A stretch of DNA of 64,000 nucleotides from JAKVBH01 sp049800955 (GCF_049800955.1 NZ_JBNAGA010000003.1:124001-188000), one strand, 5' to 3'. Shown: positions 1 through 9,306, counted from the first letter of the stretch. Translations and numbers: made by a program. The notes: generated by a model from the sequence alone, not told the origin.

Positions 1-420
1 GCGGTCGCAACCTGCAAAGATGGAGATGTTGCCTGTATCCGCGCGGTGGCATCCGCCCGAGACGGGACAATCCACAGCCGCCGCGCCTGTGGCCAGCACC
101 TTCGCGCCGAGGCGTTTGACCTCCGCTTCATCAGTGGTCGACATCTCCATCCAGATCTTGCCGGGGCCGAATGCTCCGAGGAGGCCATCCTCGCCCTCGA
201 CAACGGCTGCCGAGATCGTGGGGTGGGGCAGGCAAGTGATGATGGTGTCACAGGCCTTTGCCATCTCGCGCGGGCTTTGGGCCTCGCTTGCGCCTTTGGC
301 GACGGCTTGCGCCACAAGCTCGGGATTGAGGTCACGCACCATGACGTCATGCCCGTTGCGCAGCAATGAGCCAGACAATTTGCCGCCGACATTGCCTAAT
401 CCGATGAAGCCGATTTTCAT
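1..420 (-). CDS. NAD(P)-dependent beta-hydroxyacid dehydrogenase (3-hydroxyisobutyrate dehydrogenase family), partial
   Basis: Only the N-terminal 140 codons are in the window; the gene runs off the left edge. Translation from the ATG at 420 begins MKIGFIGLGNVGG, a Rossmann nucleotide-binding loop. Near residues 115-122 comes DCPVSGG, the substrate-binding signature of the 6-phosphogluconate/3-hydroxyisobutyrate dehydrogenase family. Family members oxidise or reduce beta-hydroxyacids such as 3-hydroxyisobutyrate or tartronate semialdehyde in the cytoplasm; the substrate here cannot be told. The start lies 10 bp after the stop of the SHMT-like gene on the same strand, so the two are probably co-transcribed and may act on the same three-carbon or hydroxy-amino-acid route. 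Confidence 0.85.
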   Translation of the reverse strand, partial: MKIGFIGLGNVGGKLSGSLLRNGHDVMVRDLNPELVAQAVAKGASEAQSPREMAKACDTIITCLPHPTISAAVVEGEDGLLGAFGPGKIWMEMSTTDEAEVKRLGAKVLATGAAAVDCPVSGGCHRADTGNISIFAGCDR

Positions 421-430
421 GGTCTTGTCC

Positions 431-1750
431 TTACGTGACATTGTGGATGTGGTGCAGCGTGCTGAAGCTCTGCCGCCACTGTGCGACCTCCGCGCTCAGA
501 TTTTCGGGCGCTTTGGAACGCAGGGCTTTGGCAATTAAGCGGGCAAGCTCAGGTGCATCCGCCGCGGTCATGCCCCAGCGGACAAGCTCGGGCGTTCCGA
601 TGCGCAAGCCATTGAGATCACCTGCAACCTCTTGGGCGGGCAACCCGATCCCGCAGGCCAGAAACCCCGCTTTGCGCAGCGTTTTCGAGGCGGTTTGACC
701 ACCGCCGAACGCAGCCGCATGCAGGGCGAACTGGTGCGAGGCGGTCGCGCCTGCGGCACATTCGAAGAGGTCGAGGCTTTCCGCTTTCAGGCCCTGCGCA
801 AGCGCCTGGGCCATCTCGATCATCTCGCGGGCATAGGCTTGGCCAAAGTCGCGCCAATCCAGCATGGTCATGGCCAGGGCGGCGGATTTGGCCGCATCGA
901 AATTCGCGGTCATGCCGGGGAAGGCGATGTGGTCAAAGCGTTCCGCGAGCTCTGGATCATTGGTCACGATCAGGCCGCCTGCGGGCCCGCCAAGGCTCTT
1001 GTAGGTGCTCATCGTCATGAAATGCGCGCCATCATCGAGCGGGTTTGACCAGGCCTTGCCGGCGATCACGCCGCATTGGTGGGCGGCATCAAACATAACT
1101 TTGGCGCCTACCTCATCTGCGATGGCGCGCACTTCCGCAACGGGATGCTCAAACAGGTTGAGGCTCGCGCCAATGGTGATCAGCTTCGGGCGCACCTCTC
1201 GGGCCAGGTGGCGCAAGGCGCCCACATCGATGGAATAGCGGGCCACGTCCACGGGCGCATCGTGGATGGTGAGGCCGAAGAGCCCGGCACATCCGGCTTG
1301 GTGATGCGTGACATGCCCGCCAATGCGCGCCGGGGGCGCGATGATCCGGTCGCCGGGCCGGCAGGTGGCCATGAAGCCATAGAGATTGGCCAGCGCGCCG
1401 GAGGGCACGCGTATTTCCGCAAAACGGGCGCCAAAGACCTCGGCACAAAGCGCGGCCGCCAGCACCTCGATTTCCTCGATGGCTTCCAGCCCCATCTCGT
1501 ATTTATCGCCGGGATACCCCAGCGATGGGCGGGACCCGAGCCCCTGTGAGAGCATCGCTTCAGCGGCGGGGTTCATCACATTGGTCGCGGGGTTCAGGTT
1601 GAAACAGGCGCGCTCGTGAATGTCACGGTTGGCCCGCGTCAGATCGGCCAGCCGCTGGGCGATATCCTTCGAAGGGGTTGCCGCGACAGGGGCTGCGAGG
1701 GTTTGAACATAGGCCTCGCAGGCCTCAGGTACCCAGTCTCGTCGATCCAT
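431..1750 (-). CDS. Serine hydroxymethyltransferase-like PLP enzyme (fold type I)
   Basis: This 439-residue protein has the GlyA fold: GGHVTHH near residue 146 (compare GGHLTH in GlyA), the PLP-pyridine Asp in DAAH at 221-224, and the Schiff-base Lys251 in TMSTYKSLGG. The lysine motif differs from the GlyA consensus (TTTTHKTLRGPRGG), so this is probably a paralogue and not the housekeeping glyA. Known paralogues include alpha-methylserine hydroxymethyltransferases and aldolases acting on hydroxy amino acids, and some such activity is my inference. It is first in a two-gene unit with the hydroxyacid dehydrogenase downstream. The 185-200 bp upstream are shared with the divergent sensory operon. 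Confidence 0.75.
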   Translation of the reverse strand: MDRRDWVPEACEAYVQTLAAPVAATPSKDIAQRLADLTRANRDIHERACFNLNPATNVMNPAAEAMLSQGLGSRPSLGYPGDKYEMGLEAIEEIEVLAAALCAEVFGARFAEIRVPSGALANLYGFMATCRPGDRIIAPPARIGGHVTHHQAGCAGLFGLTIHDAPVDVARYSIDVGALRHLAREVRPKLITIGASLNLFEHPVAEVRAIADEVGAKVMFDAAHQCGVIAGKAWSNPLDDGAHFMTMSTYKSLGGPAGGLIVTNDPELAERFDHIAFPGMTANFDAAKSAALAMTMLDWRDFGQAYAREMIEMAQALAQGLKAESLDLFECAAGATASHQFALHAAAFGGGQTASKTLRKAGFLACGIGLPAQEVAGDLNGLRIGTPELVRWGMTAADAPELARLIAKALRSKAPENLSAEVAQWRQSFSTLHHIHNVT

Positions 1751-1886
1751 GATCTGTCCCTCGCAGCGGTCGTATATGGTGTTAGTGTTTTGTAGCCAGC
1801 GCGGACGAGGTGTGACACTCTGTTTGCGACGCGCGGGCAGACACCGCGTCTCTTCCGGGCAAATCCGAACGACATGTTCACACTTT

Positions 1887-1902
1887 TTAAACCAAAATTA
1901 AC
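1887..1902 (+). promoter_or_regulatory. Perfect CtrA-type box upstream of the solute-binding protein/kinase operon
   Basis: The sequence is TTAA-ACCAAAA-TTAAC, an exact match to the alphaproteobacterial CtrA consensus TTAA-N7-TTAAC. It ends 48 bp before the chosen ATG at 1951, where CtrA usually overlaps the -35 region. I estimate about 0.1 chance occurrences of such a site in 64 kb of this composition. Confidence 0.7.
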
Positions 1903-1950
1903 GATATCCTCCGCTTCGGGAGCCCGGCTTGCGGAATGAGGACCAGGAAA

Positions 1951-2694
1951 ATGAAAGCACTTCGAAAAGCCTGTTTTTGGAGCTGGTTATGTCTGATGCC
2001 GCTGAGCGGCTGGGCAGAAACACTGCGGGTCGTGGCAGATGAATGGCCGCCTTACTCGGGCGCAGAGCTTCCCGAGCGCGGTTTGGCCATGGATGTGGTC
2101 TCATCGGTTCTCGAGCGCGCGGGATATGGGGTCGAGACCCGCATCCTGCCCTGGGCGCGGATCATGGGGGAAACGGAGGCGGGTGAGTTCGAAGTCGTCG
2201 GCACGATGTTCTTCAATGAAGAGCGCGCGCAGCAATGGCAGTTCAGTGAGCCTTATTACCTCACCAGCGTGCAGCTGATTCAGCGGACCGGCGCAGGCCA
2301 CAGTTTCGAGGATATTGACAGCCTCTTGCCTTTGCGTGTCGCGGTGGGGGCCGGGACGTATTATGATCAATGGCTCATTGAGGCCGAGCATCCCGACCGC
2401 GTGGGACTGAAGACAACCCTGCAGGCCTTGCAGATGGTGGCGGCAGGCCGGGTGGATGTGGCGATTGTGAGTGTTCCCGTCGCCGAATACTACATCCGGA
2501 CAAGTGCTCCGCAGCTCGCCGATCAGTTGGAATTCGCGCCCGGTGTCCTGGGTCTGCACGGGATTCGCATGGCTGTCCGCCGCAGTTTGGAGCGCAGCGA
2601 TGACATCGTCTTGAGCTTCAATGAAACGCTTGCGGCCATGCGGGCCGATGGCAGCCTGACCTCCGTTCTGGACCGGCATCTCAATCAACAGTGA
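1951..2694 (+). CDS. Periplasmic solute-binding protein (SBP_bac_3-like), probable co-sensor
   Basis: The protein has a signal peptide (MKALRKACFWSWLCLMPLSGWAE) followed by a mature domain opening TLRVVADEWPPYSG, the typical start of type II amino-acid-binding proteins (HisJ/GlnH family). I chose the ATG at 1951 over the in-frame one at 1936 because AGGAC sits 8 bp ahead of it and it gives a compact signal peptide. No ABC permease or ATPase lies nearby; the next gene, 16 bp on, is a membrane histidine kinase. It therefore more likely presents a ligand to that kinase than feeds a transporter, which is inference. The ligand is unknown. Full-length for the family at 247 residues. Confidence 0.8.
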   Translation: MKALRKACFWSWLCLMPLSGWAETLRVVADEWPPYSGAELPERGLAMDVVSSVLERAGYGVETRILPWARIMGETEAGEFEVVGTMFFNEERAQQWQFSEPYYLTSVQLIQRTGAGHSFEDIDSLLPLRVAVGAGTYYDQWLIEAEHPDRVGLKTTLQALQMVAAGRVDVAIVSVPVAEYYIRTSAPQLADQLEFAPGVLGLHGIRMAVRRSLERSDDIVLSFNETLAAMRADGSLTSVLDRHLNQQ

Positions 2695-2710
2695 ATGTGG
2701 AGTTCCCGGC

Positions 2711-4135
2711 ATGGGGATCCTGAATATCTTCAGAAACAGCTTGGCGATCCGACTTGTTATCGCGTCGCTCGTAATCAGTTCGGTCCTGTCGGTCTTCTCG
2801 ACCGGCGTGCAATTGTTTGCCACCTACCAGCGCGAAACGAACGTGGCTATTGCGGGGTTGGACAAGGTTGAGCTGGCCCTGGCGGAATCACTGGAGCAGG
2901 CGTTATGGACCTTTGATTTCGAGCAGGTGGAGATCATTCTTGCGGGTTTGCGCAGCAATGCCTCTGTCGCTCAGCTCACGTTGACGACGCCGACGGGACA
3001 GAGCTGGCAATTAGGTGAGGGCGAGGGCTCCTCGATCGTGCGGCGTTATGTCCTGACGAAACGGCAGGACACTGGCGAGGCGGATGTCGTGGGGGAGCTC
3101 TTTATCGAAGTCGGGCGCGCGGAAATCCTGAACGCCGTGGTGGCCCAGTTCTGGACGGTTTTTGCCTCTAACCTGACCAAGGCCTATTTCGCGGCACTGG
3201 CTCTGCTCGCGGTTTTTGCCTGGATGGTGACGCAACATCTGCGCAAGATCGCGGACTACGTCGATCACACCAGCGTTGAGGCCCGGGATGGTCCTCTTCA
3301 GCTGGATCGCAGGCCGCGCCGTGTACCCGATGATCTGGACAGCATCGCCAATGCGATCAATTCCTACAAAGCCCGGGTTTCCGAGGCGATGGCGCGGTTG
3401 CGACAGCAAATCGCGGAGCGCAGTGCGGCGGAACAGAAAGCCAAAAGTGCGGCCGAGGCGCGCAACTCGTTTCTCAGTACGATGAGCCATGAGGTGCGCA
3501 CGCCGCTCAATGCGATTTTGGGATTGCTGCACCTCATCGAGATTCAGGAAGAATCATCAGAAAAACACAAGCAATATGCGCGGGTCGGCAAGCGGGCAGG
3601 ACACCAACTTCTCAACCAGCTCAATAATGTTCTCGACATGGCGCGTCTCGATGCCTCTGGCGTCGAAATTCGGCGGAGCGCTGTGGATATGCGCAAGCTG
3701 GCCAGGCAATGGCAGGAAACGGCCTCGGCCCTGGTTGCCATATTGGACAAATCCGTGGAGGTCACGCTGACCTTGCATGATGACTTGAAGGACCACTACG
3801 AGCTCGATCAGGCCCGGGTCACTCAGATCGTTACCAATCTGACGGATAATGCCGTCAAGTTTACATCCTCGGGTGAGGTCAATATCGACGTGGCGCCGCG
3901 CGGCGATGGTTTGCGGATTTCCGTGGCCGATACGGGGCCGGGGATTGCGCCTGAGGAGCGCGAGCGGGTGTTCTCCCGCTTTACCCAATTGGAGAATGGC
4001 ATTGATCGCCCGAAGGGTGGTTCAGGCTTGGGGCTTGCGATTTGTCTTGAATTGGCCAAACTGATGGGCGGCACCATCACGGTCGAGGACGATCATAGTG
4101 GTCGCTATGCTGTCATGTTCGTGTTAAGCGTGTAG
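2711..4135 (+). CDS. Membrane sensor histidine kinase
   Basis: 474 residues: TM helix 1 at about 12-37, a periplasmic sensing region to about 155, TM helix 2 at 156-174, a short linker/HAMP-like coil to about 240, the HisKA dimerisation domain with phospho-acceptor His260 in STMSHEVRTPLN, and a C-terminal HATPase with N-box TNLTDNAVKF, DTGPGIAP and GGSGLGLAI. All kinase motifs are intact. The periplasmic segment is small and has no recognised domain. The gene lies between a solute-binding protein and a receiver, so a three-component chain (ligand protein, kinase, receiver) is the simplest reading. It lacks a fused receiver or Hpt domain. Confidence 0.9.
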   Translation: MGILNIFRNSLAIRLVIASLVISSVLSVFSTGVQLFATYQRETNVAIAGLDKVELALAESLEQALWTFDFEQVEIILAGLRSNASVAQLTLTTPTGQSWQLGEGEGSSIVRRYVLTKRQDTGEADVVGELFIEVGRAEILNAVVAQFWTVFASNLTKAYFAALALLAVFAWMVTQHLRKIADYVDHTSVEARDGPLQLDRRPRRVPDDLDSIANAINSYKARVSEAMARLRQQIAERSAAEQKAKSAAEARNSFLSTMSHEVRTPLNAILGLLHLIEIQEESSEKHKQYARVGKRAGHQLLNQLNNVLDMARLDASGVEIRRSAVDMRKLARQWQETASALVAILDKSVEVTLTLHDDLKDHYELDQARVTQIVTNLTDNAVKFTSSGEVNIDVAPRGDGLRISVADTGPGIAPEERERVFSRFTQLENGIDRPKGGSGLGLAICLELAKLMGGTITVEDDHSGRYAVMFVLSV

Positions 4136-4156
4136 TGCAAACCTCATAGGTCAGTC

Positions 4157-4546
4157 ATGTCTCATGCTAAGAAATTGCTGCTGGTCGAAGATGATGCGTT
4201 CACGCGCTTCATGATGAAAGAGATTATCACAACGCTCGGTGTGGAGGCGGAATATGCCGTCAATGGGCAGGAAAGCATTGATCTGATCAATGCCGATCCA
4301 GGTGCTTTTGGCCTGGTTCTGATGGATCTTCATATGCCCGTCATGTCGGGCATTGAGGCGACCCATGGCATTCGGGCCAGTGAGTCCAATCCGCCGCGCG
4401 ATGTGCCCATTGTCGCTGTGACGGCCGATGTCAGCTACCATGATGATGCGGTGGTCAAGGAACTCGGCATGGACGGATTTGCGGCTAAACCGGTGAGTCC
4501 GGGGCGTTTGCTCGATCTTGTCACGACCTATTGCCAGGTGGCCTAA
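4157..4546 (+). CDS. Single-domain response regulator (CheY-like)
   Basis: 129 residues forming one receiver domain with all catalytic residues: the acidic pair E11/D12 in LLLVEDDA, phospho-acceptor Asp57 in LVLMDLHMPVMSG, Thr89 in VAVTADV and Lys111 in AAKPV. There is no output domain, so it must act by protein interaction, as CheY-type or phosphorelay intermediates do. It lies 21 bp after the histidine kinase and is its probable partner. The sequence resembles receivers that are normally fused to hybrid kinases (MDLHMPVMSG, FAAKPVS), so an origin by splitting a hybrid kinase is possible. Confidence 0.9.
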   Translation: MSHAKKLLLVEDDAFTRFMMKEIITTLGVEAEYAVNGQESIDLINADPGAFGLVLMDLHMPVMSGIEATHGIRASESNPPRDVPIVAVTADVSYHDDAVVKELGMDGFAAKPVSPGRLLDLVTTYCQVA

Positions 4547-4599
4547 GATTCTGAATTGTATGGCATAATTTTTGGCGCCAGGATCTTAGGCGAGACGAA

Positions 4600-7500
4600 A
4601 TGACGACGACAAAGAAGACTTCCAAACCCGCAAAAGCCGCCGCAGCCCAGGCTGAGGACACCTCGCAAGACCAGCTGCGGTTCGTGGGCATTGCCGCATC
4701 AGCAGGTGGCCTTGAAGCGGTCTCGCTCCTCGCGCAGAATTTGCCGGAACATGCCGGCGCGGTCTACGTTGTTGCGCAGCACATGTCGCCAACCCACAAG
4801 AGCGTTCTGACGTCGCTGATCTCGCGCGAGACGCGCCTGCCGGTCAAAGAGCTTGAGGCCGAAACCATTCCCGAGCCCGATACGCTCTACATCACACCGC
4901 CCAATACCGACGTCATCTATCACAAGGGTCTGCTGCGATTGCGCAAGCCTAACGGGCATCCTGCATCACCCAAACCCTCGGCCGACCGATTGTTCAAAAG
5001 CTTGGCAGAGAATTGCGGCGAGAGTTCGGTGGGCATTGTGCTGTCTGGCACGGGCAGCGATGGCAGGTACGGGGTGCAGGCGATCCGCGAAGCGGGCGGC
5101 ATCACCATTGCTCAGGATCCGATCAGCGCGAAATACGATGGCATGCCCACATCGGCCATTGAATCGGGCTGCATCGATCTGACGCTGTCTCCCGAACAGG
5201 TGGGCACGCATCTCGAAAAAATCATGGCCCGCCCGCGAAACCTTGATGCGTTCCGCACGGTCATGGACCAGCCCAACCCATTGGGCGAGCTGTTTGGCAT
5301 TCTCCTGGCGCGCACCCGGGTCGACTTTGCTGATTACAAGGAAAACACGCTCAACCGTCGTATCGCGCGGCGCATGGGCGCGCTTGGGATCGACGATTAC
5401 GAAGATTATGTCGATTATTGCCGCACCAGCGTTGATGAAGTTGACGCGCTGCACCGCGATCTTCTGATCTCGGTGACGCGGTTTTTCCGCGATCCGGAGC
5501 AATTCGCCTTGCTGCGTGATCAGTTGGGTGAGGCGCTTGACAAGCGCAAATCCGGGCCGATCCGCGTTTGGGTGGTGGGCTGTGCCACCGGCGAGGAAGC
5601 CTATTCCATTGCGATCACGCTGGCGGAATTGCTGGGAGGGATCGACAAGCTTGCAAAGCGCAACGTGCAGGTCTTTGCCACGGACATTGACCAGAATGCT
5701 GTCGAGATTGCCCGGCGCGGGATCTATCCGATCACAGCGGCGCAGGACATCCCCAACCATTTGCTGCACGAGTATTTTATAGTCAGTGAAGGAGAGGTGT
5801 CGGTCAAGCCGGAGCTGCGGGCTGTAACGCTCTTTTCACAGCACAACGTCTTCCAGGACCCGCCCTTCATCAATGTCGATCTCGTCAGCATTCGCAACGT
5901 GTTGATCTATTTCAATCTTGCGCTGCAAGAGCGTGTGCTCAGCCGGTTGCACTACGCCATGGCGACCGGGGGGCTTCTCTTTGTTGGCACGTCCGAGACC
6001 GTGGGCGAAATGGGCGTCTATTTCGAGAACCGGGAAGGGGCCGACAAGATCTTTGGCAAGCGGCGCGGTATCTCGGGCGAATTGTCGGTTGAGCCGGGCT
6101 CGCGCGTTTACAGTCCACGCATGTCCCGGCGCCATACGCCGGATCATGAGCAGGTTGCGCAAGAGGCGGTCAAGCGGGCAGAGATGTCGCTGGCGCGGGT
6201 GGTTGCGCCCAATGGTCTGATCTGTACCCGCAATGGCAATATCATCGAGATATTGGGCGATATCAGCCCCTTTATCGAGATCAGGGCCGGGATGGCTACA
6301 TCTTTGAATATCAAGATGTTGATAGAGCCTTTGCGCTCCGAAGCCATGAGCCTTCTGGCCGTGGCCCTGCGCAATGAGGCGCGCCGCGAGGGACGCTGGC
6401 ATGCGCTCAATCTGCCGGTGGGCAACCGCATCCAGCTTCAGGTCTATCCGTTTACCCATCAGGCCGGCGGCGAAACGCAGGGCTTGATCGCAATCAACTC
6501 CAAGTTCGAGGATGTGCCAAACCTGCAATCCTCCGATATCGAGGACAATGATCAGCGCGCCTATGTCGAGCGTATTGAGCAGGAGATCAAATCCACGCAG
6601 GAAGCGCTGCAACAGACGATCGAGGAACTGCAGACCGCGAACGAGGAATTGCAATCCGCCAACGAGGAACTTCAGTCGACCAACGAAGAATTCCAGGCCA
6701 CAAACGAGGAGCTGGAGACGTCGAACGAAGAGCTTCAATCGACCAATGAGGAATTGCTTACGGTCAACGAAGAGCTTCAGATCAGCGCCGTCGAACGGCA
6801 GGCGCTGGCTTCGGAGCTCGAAGCCATGATGACCACGGCGCCTTATGCTGTGGCTCTGGCCGATCAAGCCCTTGTCCTGCGCCGGATGTCGAAACAGGCG
6901 CTGCAATTGTTCGGGCTGTCGGAATTGCCGCCGACGGGCGTGCATCTGAGCCAGTGTAATCTGCCTGCGGGCTTTCCCGCGCTTGCGCCGATTGCCAACA
7001 CGGTTCTGCGGCTACAGGAGGCGCGGCGTCTGCCCATCCTGTCCGATGGGCAATATTTCACGATGGTCATGGCGCCCGTGCATGATTTGCACAAGAAACT
7101 CATCGGCCTGTCGATCACCATCACGCAGTATGACAATGAGCCGCTCGCCCGCATGCTGGAGATGATGGGCGCGGCCACGGGTGTCGCACGCTGGACCTAC
7201 AATCTGGATACAGAGGAATTGTTCTGGTCCAAGGAGATGTTCGAGATATTTGGCCGCGACCGGTCGGGCAAGATGCCCATATGGGAAGATGTGATGCAAT
7301 TGGTGCATCCCGAGGATCGCCAGAGCGAGCAGGATGCCATCGATACGCTCATCCGGCATGGCGGGACACATTCGTCCGAAACCCGTATGTTTGGTGCGGA
7401 TGGCCGCATCCGGACAGTGTTTGGCAGCACAACTCTGGTTGAGGATAATTTCGGCCAGCCGGTGCAGTTGATTGGCGTCATGTGGGACACCGCCAAGCAA

Positions 7501-7896
7501 ACTGAACACGCGATCCTGATGTCACACCTCCAGACCGTTCAGGCAGAGCTGGGCATCGGATTTTTCTCGATCGATGTGGCCAATAATCTGACTGTCTGGA
7601 ACAGCTCGATGTATGATCTGCTGGGCTATTCCAGCGAAACCTTCTCGCCCACGTCCGAGAGCCTTCTACTGAAGCTGACGGGCGACACACATGATGAAAT
7701 CTCGAACCTCTTCCACAGGGCGATCGAGAGCGGCACACCGTTTGAGACCACTTGCTTTATCAACGCCCAACCTGTGGGTGAGGCCCGGTATATCCTGAGG
7801 GTCTCGACGCGCAAGCGCGACGACGGACGGGTCTCCCATGTCTATGGGTCGCTTTTGCAGGCGCGAGATGCTTCCGAACAAGTTGCGAAAAAATGA
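4600..7896 (+). CDS. CheB-CheR-PAS fusion (methylesterase/methyltransferase signalling protein)
   Basis: 1098 residues, soluble. Order: CheB methylesterase at about 27-215 without the usual receiver, with catalytic Ser34 (GIAASAGGLEA), His61 (VAQHMSPTH) and Asp154 (GTGSDGR); CheR SAM-dependent methyltransferase at about 225-490 (WVVGCATGEEAYSIA); a long coiled coil at about 650-745 built of NEELQ-type heptads; and two or three PAS domains to the C-terminus. There is no kinase domain. In the family these proteins couple reversible glutamate methylation to PAS sensing; the methylated partner is unknown and no MCP lies in the window. The histidine kinase at 7984 follows. GC-rich neighbours show no sign of recent transfer. 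Confidence 0.9.
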   Translation: MTTTKKTSKPAKAAAAQAEDTSQDQLRFVGIAASAGGLEAVSLLAQNLPEHAGAVYVVAQHMSPTHKSVLTSLISRETRLPVKELEAETIPEPDTLYITPPNTDVIYHKGLLRLRKPNGHPASPKPSADRLFKSLAENCGESSVGIVLSGTGSDGRYGVQAIREAGGITIAQDPISAKYDGMPTSAIESGCIDLTLSPEQVGTHLEKIMARPRNLDAFRTVMDQPNPLGELFGILLARTRVDFADYKENTLNRRIARRMGALGIDDYEDYVDYCRTSVDEVDALHRDLLISVTRFFRDPEQFALLRDQLGEALDKRKSGPIRVWVVGCATGEEAYSIAITLAELLGGIDKLAKRNVQVFATDIDQNAVEIARRGIYPITAAQDIPNHLLHEYFIVSEGEVSVKPELRAVTLFSQHNVFQDPPFINVDLVSIRNVLIYFNLALQERVLSRLHYAMATGGLLFVGTSETVGEMGVYFENREGADKIFGKRRGISGELSVEPGSRVYSPRMSRRHTPDHEQVAQEAVKRAEMSLARVVAPNGLICTRNGNIIEILGDISPFIEIRAGMATSLNIKMLIEPLRSEAMSLLAVALRNEARREGRWHALNLPVGNRIQLQVYPFTHQAGGETQGLIAINSKFEDVPNLQSSDIEDNDQRAYVERIEQEIKSTQEALQQTIEELQTANEELQSANEELQSTNEEFQATNEELETSNEELQSTNEELLTVNEELQISAVERQALASELEAMMTTAPYAVALADQALVLRRMSKQALQLFGLSELPPTGVHLSQCNLPAGFPALAPIANTVLRLQEARRLPILSDGQYFTMVMAPVHDLHKKLIGLSITITQYDNEPLARMLEMMGAATGVARWTYNLDTEELFWSKEMFEIFGRDRSGKMPIWEDVMQLVHPEDRQSEQDAIDTLIRHGGTHSSETRMFGADGRIRTVFGSTTLVEDNFGQPVQLIGVMWDTAKQTEHAILMSHLQTVQAELGIGFFSIDVANNLTVWNSSMYDLLGYSSETFSPTSESLLLKLTGDTHDEISNLFHRAIESGTPFETTCFINAQPVGEARYILRVSTRKRDDGRVSHVYGSLLQARDASEQVAKK

Positions 7897-7914
7897 GTTG
7901 GACAGGATGGCGTG

Positions 7915-7930
7915 TTAAGGCTGCGTTAAC
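7915..7930 (+). promoter_or_regulatory. Perfect CtrA-type box upstream of the PAS histidine kinase
   Basis: The sequence is TTAA-GGCTGCG-TTAAC, an exact TTAA-N7-TTAAC match in the 87 bp between the CheB-CheR gene and the ATG at 7984. It ends 53 bp before that ATG, almost the same spacing as the box at 1887. It gives the kinase its own promoter inside the cluster. Confidence 0.7.
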
Positions 7931-7983
7931 CGCGAATGCGGATTGTGGGCGCACCCCCCCTGATGCGCGGAAGGCACTACTCC

Positions 7984-9201
7984 ATGAACGCTGTTCGACC
8001 TTTCGCGCCGCTTGTGGTTCCATCCAACCGGACAGTGCGAGATGTTCACTCAGTTCTGTCGCTTATGCCTAGTGATGCGGATATCAACCAAACCGTCCTG
8101 AGTTCGGCATTTCTGGCCTCTCCTTATGCGTCGTTCATTCTGGATTGGTCGGGCCGCATCCTGGTCTGTAACAGGCGCGCCGAGCGCACCTTTCTGCCGC
8201 AGGATACGACGCTGTCGGACCATTCGGGAGAGTTGTTCGCGGACCTGACCAGCCATTCGCCCGACGAAATGTCCCTTCTGTTGAAGGAAAGTGCGGCCAA
8301 GGGCAGTATAAGCGTCTTGATGAGCCGCCTGCAGCGGCCTGTTTCCGAGGTGGCGACGGTCTTTCGGTTGGCTTTGCTCAGATCGGAAACCCGCGGAGAA
8401 CGTCTCTATCTGCTGACACAGGATCAGCTCAAGGCAACGGCCGACGCGTTGACGCGCATGAACGAGCGCCGCAAGGAAGCCTATGACAATCTCGCACGGT
8501 TGGAGCGCGCGCATCTGGATTTGCGACAGGCATTGCTGAGCACCGAGGCCTTCTCGCGCGCGGCGTCCCATGATCTGCGCACGCCGCTCAATACAATCGG
8601 CGGGCTGTTGGAGCTACTTCGCACGAAATACGGGGCGCAATTGCCCGATGGCGCTGGCGAATACCTGGATTACATGGGCCGGGCCGTGGATCAGATGAAC
8701 ACGCTCACGACGGAATTGCTCGACCATGCCCGTTCCAACGCTCCGGCCATTTTGGCCGAACCTGTGGATGTACGTGAAATTGCGCGTTCGGCGGCGCGCG
8801 ACGCCGAGCACATGGTGGACGAAGTGGGTGGAACCCTGACCGTCAGTGGAACGCCCACGCGTGTGATGGCGGAGCCTGCTCTCCTGCAGATCCTCATCGC
8901 CAATCTTCTGGCCAATTCCATAAAGTACCGGTCTCCGGAGCGTGCCCTTGACATTGAAGTAAGATGCAGCGCGCCGGTCGGCGGTGTGGCGCGGCTCATG
9001 GTGCGCGACAATGGGATCGGTTTTGCGCAGAGCAAAGCGGACGAGATCTTTCGGCCATTTGTCCGTCTGGGTCAGGAAAAACGCGGCATGGGCATTGGCC
9101 TGGCCACATGCCACGAGGTTTGCCGGCGACATGATTGGTCGATTTCCGCGATCTCCGAGCCCGGACAAGGCGCGACATTTACTGTCGACTTCAGAGATTA
9201 A
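7984..9201 (+). CDS. Soluble PAS sensor histidine kinase
   Basis: 405 residues from the ATG at 7984, preceded by GGAAGG at 9 bp; upstream in-frame ATGs lack a ribosome site and would overlap the CtrA box. A PAS domain occupies about 40-130 (SPYASFILDWSGRILVCNRR), then a coiled linker, HisKA with His196 in AASHDLRTPLN, and HATPase with N-box ANLLANSIKYR, DNGIGF and GMGIGLA. There are no membrane segments. It probably works with the CheB-CheR-PAS protein before it and the receiver after it. The PAS domain shows no cofactor-binding residue that I can assign, so the stimulus is unknown. Confidence 0.88.
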   Translation: MNAVRPFAPLVVPSNRTVRDVHSVLSLMPSDADINQTVLSSAFLASPYASFILDWSGRILVCNRRAERTFLPQDTTLSDHSGELFADLTSHSPDEMSLLLKESAAKGSISVLMSRLQRPVSEVATVFRLALLRSETRGERLYLLTQDQLKATADALTRMNERRKEAYDNLARLERAHLDLRQALLSTEAFSRAASHDLRTPLNTIGGLLELLRTKYGAQLPDGAGEYLDYMGRAVDQMNTLTTELLDHARSNAPAILAEPVDVREIARSAARDAEHMVDEVGGTLTVSGTPTRVMAEPALLQILIANLLANSIKYRSPERALDIEVRCSAPVGGVARLMVRDNGIGFAQSKADEIFRPFVRLGQEKRGMGIGLATCHEVCRRHDWSISAISEPGQGATFTVDFRD

Positions 9202-9248
9202 GATATCCTTCAAAAAAGTTATCAAAACCTAGCCACCGGGTCCGTTGA

Positions 9249-9264
9249 TTAAGAGTTTTTTTAC
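9249..9264 (+). promoter_or_regulatory. Near-consensus CtrA-type box upstream of the receiver gene
   Basis: TTAA-GAGTTTT-TTTAC differs from TTAA-N7-TTAAC at one position. It ends 42 bp before the ATG at 9307, in line with the 48 and 53 bp of the two perfect boxes. On its own it would be weak; position and context make it worth recording. Confidence 0.4.
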
Positions 9265-9306
9265 CGTCCGCGGACAAGACTATGGCAATTAAGTCGAGGT
9301 CTAGGA

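Noticed and set aside
6550..6830. Tandem short repeat in the CheB-CheR gene that could look like a repeat array
   Set aside because: It is coding: the heptads of the NEELQ coiled coil in frame.
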